From: Persicaria tinctoria
Taxonomy: Eukaryota; Streptophyta; Magnoliopsida; Caryophyllales; Polygonaceae
Assembly: GCA_037127255.1 (NCBI GenBank)
Contig: JBANSL010000006.1
Coordinates: 85,918,107-85,982,106 of the forward strand
Direction: 5' to 3'
Length of the DNA: 64,000 bases
The position numbers and the translations under genes are program-made. This document shows positions 56,755 through 64,000 of this stretch, one piece after another (the first letter of the stretch is position 1; each line of letters opens with the position of its first letter). The notes under the pieces were generated by a model, which was not told the DNA's origin, made no database searches, and saw only the letters and a program-made list of their open reading frames with translations.

Positions 56755-56770
56755 TTGCCCCCCGAACTTT
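56755..56770 (-). promoter_or_regulatory. Polypurine tract of the Ogre/Tat-like element
   Basis: On the minus strand AAGTTCGGGGGGCAAC lies immediately before the LTR start (TATTGAAGGG). The G run and position are those expected of a plus-strand priming site and set the orientation. Confidence 0.65.
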
Positions 56771-58420
56771 GTGCGTGTGAGATATCGAACGCGTTCAAAG
56801 TTCGACATATGTGCGATTTATGCACAATTTATGCTTCAAACGGACATTGCTTAAAAAAGCTTTTTGTTTGATTTGTAGTCCGAAGAAATTTTGAACTTGA
56901 CTTGTATCAATTAAATTTGATCAAGTAAGAAAAGCAATTCTATTTAGAATTTGCTTATGACCAATACGATACAATCTGGTATGGGTAGGTGAGAGTCGGA
57001 ATGATTTTCCTTCTCTAAATTTGATTTATGCTTTTCTAGCTTTTTAACCGGTTTGGCTTTTGAGCTTTCAAAGCGATTGAATTTTTGGTTTGAATCAATT
57101 TTTCTTTGACTTTTTGCCGATTTGGCTTTTGGCTTCTGGTCGGAGATTTTGACTTTAAGCTTGAATTTGGATTTGACAGTTTTCTTGTGAGGGACAAGAA
57201 TTTGGTTTTGACGACTTGGTGTCGTAGGCTAGAGCTTTTTGTCTTTTGACCGATTTCATTTTGATTTTCGGTCTTGGACTAAATTGGGTTTTGACAACTT
57301 GATGTCGTAGGTTTGAGCTTTTGTAACCTTTGTGGTTGAAGCTTTGTGATCCAAAATCTCATATGAGATGATTTTGAAATATGATACCCATACCATTCGA
57401 AGCCAAGACATTTGGTGGCTTTTTCTGTTAAGTTTTGTTTTTGAGCTTTAAGGGCTTTGAATTACCGTATATATAGAAATACTGTAGGTCAATTTTTGTT
57501 TGAGATGGTTTGAAGGGTTTTGAGAGGCTTAGGCATTTTGGCTTTGAGAGAGAAGAAAACATTGACTACTTGATTAGTCAAGTTTGGAAGCAACTTGGTT
57601 TAGGGTTCCTTGGAAGGAAGATTTGATTTGAGACACTTGAATTGACTACCACATTTAGACGTGATGATCAAAGTCGGAAATTTTAGGCAGGAGCCTTTTG
57701 TTTGTTTCTCTTTATGAGAACGTCTTTGAAGACACCTTTTTCTCTCTACCTTTGCCTCATTTTCAGTATAGGCACAAAACATGCAAGTGTTTAGACCATA
57801 CTTGATTTTTCTCCTTATAGTTGAGACAATGCTCATTCGACTACAAAAACAGAGGATTTGACTTCTTTTTCTTCTTTGTTGAGAAAAGAAGATGTTTTGT
57901 TTGTTTTTGTGGCTGCACCTAGCACTTTGAATAGCTAGACTGCCTACGTACCCCCTTTGTGAGGGATCAAGCCGCTCGTAGTTCTTTGTGAACCCATTTT
58001 TCTTATGCTTCCGGGTTGTTTGATTTTCGGACTGATTTCAAGTCCTTTTTTTTTGATAAATTTTGCATCATTCGAATTATTCGAGCACACCTTCTAGGAA
58101 GGGATTCCCAAATATTTCGACTATCATTTGCAAACCGGGATTTTTCTTTTTTTTTTTCCTTTTCTTTTTTTGCTTTACCGCATCATTCAAATCACTCGGG
58201 CCCACCTTCTAGGAATGGTTTCCCAAATAACCTGACTATCATTTGCGAACCCGGAATTCCTTTTTTTTTTTTTTTTTTTTTTGTGCGACTGAATCTGACA
58301 TATTTTTTTTTCTATGTCAAATTTTCTACGTACCCTTTGTTGGGGATCAAGTCTTAACGTAGTTCTAGGCAGAACTATTTGTTTTTCCGCCTTGGAGACT
58401 ACTTGATCATTTTGACACCT
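56771..58420 (-). other. Internal 3' part of the Ogre/Tat-like element
   Basis: The minus strand is A/K-rich and degenerate (about 57000-57230), with no intact frame. Two stem-loop units (57944-57984 and 58326-58365) and the phrase CCCACCTTCTAGGAA(G/T)GG (58086 and 58201) match 53401-54770. T homopolymers lie at about 58149-58159 and 58261-58282. Confidence 0.55.
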
Positions 58421-59233
58421 TTACCTGATTTGAGGTGTCCATGATTTGCTTGAGCTTGTGGATGAGAACTTTTGACTGTCTCTTTCGGAGCTCTTGCTTT
58501 TGGTCCTTTTCATTTGGACCTTCTTGCTTTTAGACTCATCAAATTTTCCGAGCCTTTCAAATATCGGAGCTTTAGATTCTCCACTTGTCGAGGCTATATT
58601 AAGCCTTTGAAACACCGAAGATTTGGATGCTTCATTTGTTGAGGCGAGCTTGAGTCTTTCAAATACGGAAGATTTCGGTGTATCACATGTAGGGGCTGGA
58701 TCAAGCCTTTTAAACACCGATGATTTAGGACTTCCACTCAAAGCCATCTCGAGCCTTTCAAATGCGGACACTCTAGGCTCTATCACACTTGCGGTTAGAA
58801 CACCCTCTTCGTATGAGATTTGGAAATTTTTCACACGAGCCTCCTCGACGATTTTTTGTGGCGTTTTACCCTTGAAACAGGGTTTTAGCTTCTGCACTTG
58901 AACTTTATGCTTCTTGTGTGCTTTTGAAGCTTCACCGAATTTTGATTTCTTTCCCTTTGATTTCTCTTTTGATTTTGAGGAGGGAATTTGATGCTTGGAG
59001 CGAAGAGTAATCTTTTTAACTCCTGCTTCATTTCCACACATGTCATCAGTCCATGAGACCATACAACATTGAGCGATGTCTTTGGTTTTCAAGAACTCTT
59101 CTTTTGAAGTGTCCTCTTTCACCAACACTTTGAGAGGCAATGAAACTGTGGGGTTGCCCCCAGTTTCAATAGCCATAGCAGATCCGTTTTCTGTTTGAGA
59201 AGACACTTGGAGTGAGGGAGTACACTCTGCCAC
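58421..59233 (-). pseudogene. Ogre/Tat-like polyprotein segment with repeated (S/A)xFxRL motifs
   Basis: Open frame of 270 residues. Lysine-rich in the first half (SKSKEKSKGKKSKFGEASKA). The second half repeats SSVFERLKLAST, SSVFQRLNIAST, SAFERLEMALS, SSVFKRLDPAPT and APIFERLGKF, five units of about 22 residues. Such 'VFxRL' repeats are known between protease and reverse transcriptase in Tat/Ogre polyproteins. No reverse transcriptase follows at lower coordinates. The ATG at 59233 is close to the end of the LTR copy, but no primer site lies between, so the upstream gag-protease part was probably deleted. Confidence 0.65.
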
Positions 59234-59260
59234 ATCTACCGTTGAAATAGTATTTGATGA

Positions 59261-60986
59261 AGCTGCGTTGCCCCCATAAGCGCATCACCTTGAAGGTTTG
59301 AAGCACGAACTTTGGGCAAGTGAAATGGAAGAGGGCGGCGCAAGGGCGAAGCAAGGGTGAGCAGGTTTGGTTTTCTCCTCTCCCTTGCGATTAACCCCGA
59401 TTTTGGACTTTGAGAAAATTAGGGCTGATTTGATTTGATTTGTTATTTGGGATTTCTGGATTGGGACAGTGGAAAGAAAAGGCAAGGGATGCGGGTCAGG
59501 GGCCTAGAGTGTCCCCATTTTGAACAAGGCGGAACAACAAGGACCTATTTGAGTCCACATACACGTCACCGAACCTTTGGAGCGAAGCGGTTAACACTTC
59601 GATTTCTCGGGCCAGGTAAGTTTGGTCTCATCTGCGATTTCGATTAGTGCTTGGCTCAAATTGATGAACTTGGACATCAGTCTCTGAATGTTTCTCATGA
59701 ACACACAATTTTAATTTTTCGGTGTCCAATTGAATATTTTAGGACCACAGAGCTTTCTCCCGTTCATGACCCTTGGTTCAAATTAATCAGAGTTTCCCCT
59801 TTCTTTTAACTGTAATTTAGCACTGATTTGAGTGCTTCAATCATTTTGTTGTTGTTAAGGATGCTTTCTGGAATAGGACCATTTTTTGAACTAGATCCCA
59901 CTCCTCCTTAAATTTGCACCGTAGCAGACTTAGTTTCATCCCCAATTTCTTTGTTCATGTCCTGGGGAAAATTAGGCAACACTTCGATGCTATATTCGTT
60001 TTACTTATAGCTGATGGAACTCGGCAATTAATTTGCTTGTGAATTCCGGGAAAAATCCGGCAGCCTTTCGGCGCTGTGAATCGATCCACGCCGGGATCGG
60101 GGTAGCGACGAGAGACTAAACTCTCGAGCCGCTGAGCTAGGATGGGCTAGCGACGAGAGACTAAACTCTCGAGCCGCTGAGCCAGGATCGAAGGTCGCGA
60201 CGAGAGACTAAACTCTCGAGCCGCTAGGATCCATTTGCCACCATTTCTTTCTTTGATGTTTTCTTCTCCTGCAAAACAAATAAAAGAAAGGGGGGTAGAG
60301 TCTACCTTTGTCTGTAAAAGTAGTCTTCAATAGCAATCACCCACAACACTATTTCTTGCTTGCTTTGTGTGTGTGTTTTGCCCCTGCAGAACCTTCAATT
60401 TTTGTTTTGTTTTGGTGGCTATAGGTACACGTTTAGGAGCAGGAGGACGAAAGAAGAAGCTGGCCAGAATCTCTCTTTGTGTTTTGGTGGCTGCGGACAA
60501 GGGAGGCTTGCTTGCTTTCTTTGATTTTGCCAATGAAAGTGCCCAACCCTAGGGAGGAACAACCGCTCTTTTGTTTTGCAGTTTAATTGCCCCACCAGTG
60601 AAGAAGCATGTGTTAACTGCTTTGCTGATCTTCGACAGAGGAGGGAGCCAGGAGAATCAAATGAAAGACCCTCCAGAATTTACCTTGTAGCCTTTTATAG
60701 GAAAGATGGGGGAAGTTAATTAAAACCCCACTTTTCATCCCACGTATTGCCAGTTCCTTTTGCTTTGAGAACTGTAATGTAAAGCAGTTACAAGTTACAA
60801 CTGCTAGTGGATGGGTCAATTGGGCCCTTTTACATGTTTTAAGCCTGTAACCCAATTTGCGAAATCCATTTCTGATTTTTATTAAATTTAGTAAAATCGT
60901 CACTTTTCTCGATATATAAAAAATGTGACAATTTTGCTGATGAAATCATGAATTCATTTCATTCACAAAAATTTACCCTTCAACAG
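59261..60986 (-). mobile_element. 5' LTR copy of the Ogre/Tat-like element (1.73 kb)
   Basis: Colinear with 55026-56754 at an offset of 4,235 bp up to the hairpins, with few substitutions and tiny indels (for example three bases shorter near 60600). On the minus strand it begins TGTTGAAGGGTAAATTTTTG at 60985. The three hairpins are at 60106-60225. The junction at 59261 with the polyprotein lacks a primer binding site, so this copy or the adjoining internal region is truncated. The base after the start, GAGAT (60986-60990), has no partner found on the other side. Confidence 0.8.
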
Positions 60987-62929
60987 AGATATCTAGGGAG
61001 ATTCTGAGTATGGATTTGGGAACCTGGCAAAGCGGAGGATATTGGGAGGACTGGAGGATATGAGATTTTAGAAGGTTTGACGAGGTTGCGGTACTAGGGC
61101 AATTCGGATGAGAATGTCATAGGAATTCCGGGAAATTGAGATGATCGGTATATAAATGCTTAAGTAGTAGAGATTTACAGGTTCTAGGGAGTGTGATCTG
61201 AGGCAATTTGGGGACATGTGGAGTTGAGAGAACTAGTCCAAGTAGAGGATGTGGGAATTCTATCGGTTGGAAAATTGTGGGAGAAGTGGTCAGGTTGCGA
61301 TGTTATGGGTAATTCGAGCTAGGGTGACATAAGGTTTACTTGAGAAAAATGGTCGTGGTAAGGAATGGTAGCTCGAGGTAAATTGGGAGTATGCTGGGTA
61401 AAGGATCTAGAGTAGGTCGGCTTGAGGAGCCATGAGTGATTTAGGTTTCGTGAGTTTCGAAATGGGATGAGTAGGTAGAATCAGCGGTTGGTCTTTGAGG
61501 ATAGGTGATGCTGACGAAGTTCTTGGTGATTCGTGGTTGGGAGTAACACTAGATGGGTGTTTGAGTTAGAGTTGGTCGGGAGTAACAGGTGTGAGATGGT
61601 CAGTATGAGTTGGGCTCTTAGAGGTGGATGGTTAGTGAGAGTGGTTAGTGGTGCGGAAAGTATGATCAAGTTAGCAAGGTGATACAAGATGTCTCTTTGG
61701 GAGATGATGGTCAGGCGGAGTCTTGAGAGCCTAGGAAGAGTAAGCTAGATTGTGAAGAAGCGTCTAGATTGATCGTGAGAGCGGTCCTGTAGAGGACTTG
61801 GGATTTCTATTAAAAGGTAAAGATGAGACTGGTAGAGGACCCCTAGGACGAGGGTGTACTTTATAGAGAGTCTTAGTAGTTGGTCGAGTTGATAAGCTTG
61901 TCGGAATAAGGGAATTGTGCGATTGGGAACTTCAGGATATGGTTTTAGGTGGACAAGCAGGATTTGAGGTCGGGATGTCGAAGTGGGCTGGTTCATAGAT
62001 GACTTGATGACATGGAAGTTGGGATACCTAGTAGTTGGATTGGGTATATTTGGCCTTGATTGTGTATAGTTATGAGGCTAGATAGTTTGTATATAAGCAG
62101 GGTGCAATGATAATTAGAACTAGTATCAGATTGAGTTGGTAGACCTAGGTGAGGTTGATCTTGATGCAGGAGATGATGAGTAGTGGTCGTGTCTTATTGT
62201 GGTTGGTAGCTATAGAAAGGTTTTCTCGGGGATATGATCTAGCTATATGCGTTACTTAGGGCTGAGTGTTGTGCGAATTCTATGTCATAGACGATGTTGA
62301 TTCCCTGACGTATTGCCATAGACAATAGTAAACTAATAGTACTAACATAGTTATTCACTGAACTTGATGTACTCCTGGTGTGCGGAAGTACTTGTTTGCC
62401 TCTAGTGCGACGACGCTTGGTAGTTAGCATGAGTACGATGTGATTATCTGATTGATGTGATGTGCTTATCGTATTGATATGATGTGTAACTTTTGTGAGA
62501 TGATGTGATAAATCCTACCATATATTATATGATGCTAGATATGTTATGGTATGTGACTGTTCGTGACATGAGTATGACCTGGTTATGAATCGGTGATTCG
62601 ATTACTGTGTTGAACAATTGTTATGATACATGATGCCTTGAATCGGAAATTGCTAGGATGATATAACCTAATTGATGAAACCTGATTTTAAATTGGAACC
62701 TAGAAAGAGAATATGGGATTAGCCCTTAGAGATGAATGATTTCACCTCTTGAGATTTGAAATTGCTTGACTAACGTCAGATTTGAGGGATCTTGAATGGT
62801 ATTTAAAAAGGACTAACATGGATTTTGAGAGACCGAACGCGACCAAGAATTTCAATAAGTTTGAGACCAATTCTTTTAAAACTAAGGATTCTTTATGAAC
62901 TTTTTCGACCCGAGCTTGCATTATGACAC
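60987..62929 (+). other. Decayed Gypsy-type sequence without coding frames
   Basis: G- and A-rich on the plus strand, with many stops in all frames. It leads without a visible break into the recognisable Tekay-like 3' region at 62930, so it is probably the strongly decayed body or long 3' UTR of that element. Similar wording occurs at 52420-53400. No motif for reverse transcriptase or integrase was found. Confidence 0.4.
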
Positions 62930-63253
62930 CCCACGAAGTGGATACAAGCATTTTATAGGGACCCTTATAGATTTCTTGCTAAGACCTAGTGGAGATGCTA
63001 TGATGCTTTTCGAGTTATGATATAACCGAGAAGTAGAGGTACGGATATGGTAAGGGCCCATATCACACTCTTGCTACGACCTATCGGGAATATTATGATC
63101 ATGACAACGATATTATGAGAATCTCATAGGGGCACTTATGAGGCACTTCCGGAATCGATGGAATGGTCCTTGGACTCACCTACTTCCAACGTCATCCCCT
63201 ACCTTGCTTTGGTTTTAGTCTCGGGGACGAAACTTGTTTTTAGAGGTGGATGA
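62930..63253 (+). mobile_element. 3' end of a second plus-strand Tekay-like element, with polypurine tract
   Basis: CACGAAGTGGATACAAGC through GGGACGAAACTTGTTTTTAG matches 31360-31640 with numerous substitutions and one ~45-bp extra stretch (about 63090-63140). It ends in AGAGGTGGATGA at 63242-63253. Confidence 0.78.
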
Positions 63254-63881
63254 TGTAAAGGTTCGGATCTTTAAATCCTAAATTTTGGGAAAAAAAAAGA
63301 AAATTAAAAATGAATTTAAAACAGATTTAATTCGGATATTACAAGGAAAACTCGTCCTCAATTTAATAAATCGAACATGGAACCCTTAAAGCGAATTCCG
63401 GCCCTATTTCAAACTTTTAAAGATCAATTCAGTTTCATCTCAGGATTCGAAATTTTTTTCGGATGGCGACATTTAATGATTCAACCTTTACACTTTTTTC
63501 TTGTTTCTATTCTATTAAATGTGGAAAATAATTATAAAGCTCAATGGTTTGGAGAGGAGTTCAAATCCTGTTAGGTACACACTAACCACATTTTACCAAA
63601 TTTTATTTCCTCTTAAACTTTCATGTTTGTTATTTGTAATTTTTTAAAATTGAATATAATAATAAATTTTCATGTGTAATTTTTTAAAATGGAATATTAT
63701 CTATAATCTACTAAATTATCATCTTTTGGTTGACGATTCTTTACATATAAAGTTTTGGTTTCAAATCACATCCGCTACTCTCTGTCAATATTTTACAAAC
63801 TTATTTTATCCTAAATTATCATTTTTTTAAAGGTTTAATTATTAAAATCTATAATACATCTATCTATAATATCTATATCTG

Positions 63882-63882
<1 letters not shown>
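63254..63882 (+). mobile_element. Start of the LTR of the second Tekay-like element
   Basis: TGTAAAGGTTCGGATC follows the polypurine tract, as at 31643. Only about 200 bp resemble the other LTR; after ~63460 the sequence changes to AT-rich DNA (TTTTTTCTTGTTTCTATTC near 63490 is echoed at 41627). The LTR is truncated or interrupted. No gene. Confidence 0.55.
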
Positions 63883-63976
<94 letters not shown>

Positions 63977-64000
63977 TAATAATAACAACAATAACAATAA
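63883..64000. repeat. (ATA)n trinucleotide microsatellite at the window edge
   Basis: About 118 bp of ATA/TAA repeats, becoming interrupted by AAC near 63972, and running off the window end. No other feature. Confidence 0.95.

Overview
The window is nuclear DNA from a flowering plant, probably a dicot. It holds one clearly intact protein gene, a replacement histone H3.3 with plant-type introns, in a sea of plant transposable elements: CRM-like, Tekay-like, Athila-like and Ogre/Tat-like Ty3/Gypsy retrotransposons, L1-type LINE fragments, a Stowaway MITE and a CACTA-derived foldback. There are no prokaryotic operons and no CRISPR array.

Layout. 1-14695 is a nest. A plus-strand CRM-like Gypsy element (LTR piece at 1-176, coding part 9884-14106, 3' LTR 14082-14695) was hit in its gag region by a minus-strand Athila-like element (1682-9883). 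That element has gag and protease but no reverse transcriptase or integrase, and it was itself hit by another LTR, now a solo LTR at 3981-4970 with a perfect 5-bp target duplication. 14696-20205 holds two unrelated B3 DNA-binding-domain fragments in opposite orientation and a minus-strand, intron-bearing gene resembling the plant 'putative gypsy type transposon' (Transposase_28) family with a coiled-coil tail. 20213-20520 is a CACTA-type foldback. 21594-26640 is the 3' end of a minus-strand Tekay-like element (2.5-kb LTR, chromodomain, integrase tail) whose integrase is cut by an Athila-type LTR piece and a LINE piece.

26640-29290 is the gene island: degenerate repeats, a Stowaway MITE, the H3.3 promoter and gene, and a fresh 106-bp tandem duplication. 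30180-30720 is the inverted counterpart of a GC-rich repeat at 676-1560. 31360-35540 is the end of a plus-strand Tekay-like element whose LTR carries a long AT microsatellite and a 5'-truncated LINE with a 17-bp target duplication. A tRNA-like gene lies at 36393-36462, a possible lone first exon at 37225-37302, and a decayed Ulp1-associated transposon gene at 37560-40660.

42210-51614 is a complete-ended second Athila-like element: two LTRs, primer site, polypurine tract and 5-bp duplication TGCAA. It again lacks pol and again contains a solo LTR with its own 5-bp duplication. 53400-60986 is Ogre/Tat-like material with a stem-loop motif repeated seven times and two 1.73-kb LTR copies, each carrying three tRNA-like hairpins. 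60987-64000 is the decayed 3' part of another Tekay-like element and a trinucleotide microsatellite running off the window.

The most distinctive theme is that both pol-less Athila-like families carry a family-specific short motif scattered through LTR, coding and noncoding parts alike (TCGATCTCGAC in one, GGCGCCCGCCG in the other). The elements do not cooperate with the host gene. The retrotransposons without pol would have had to borrow enzymes from relatives. Family names rest on motifs read by eye; no database search was possible.
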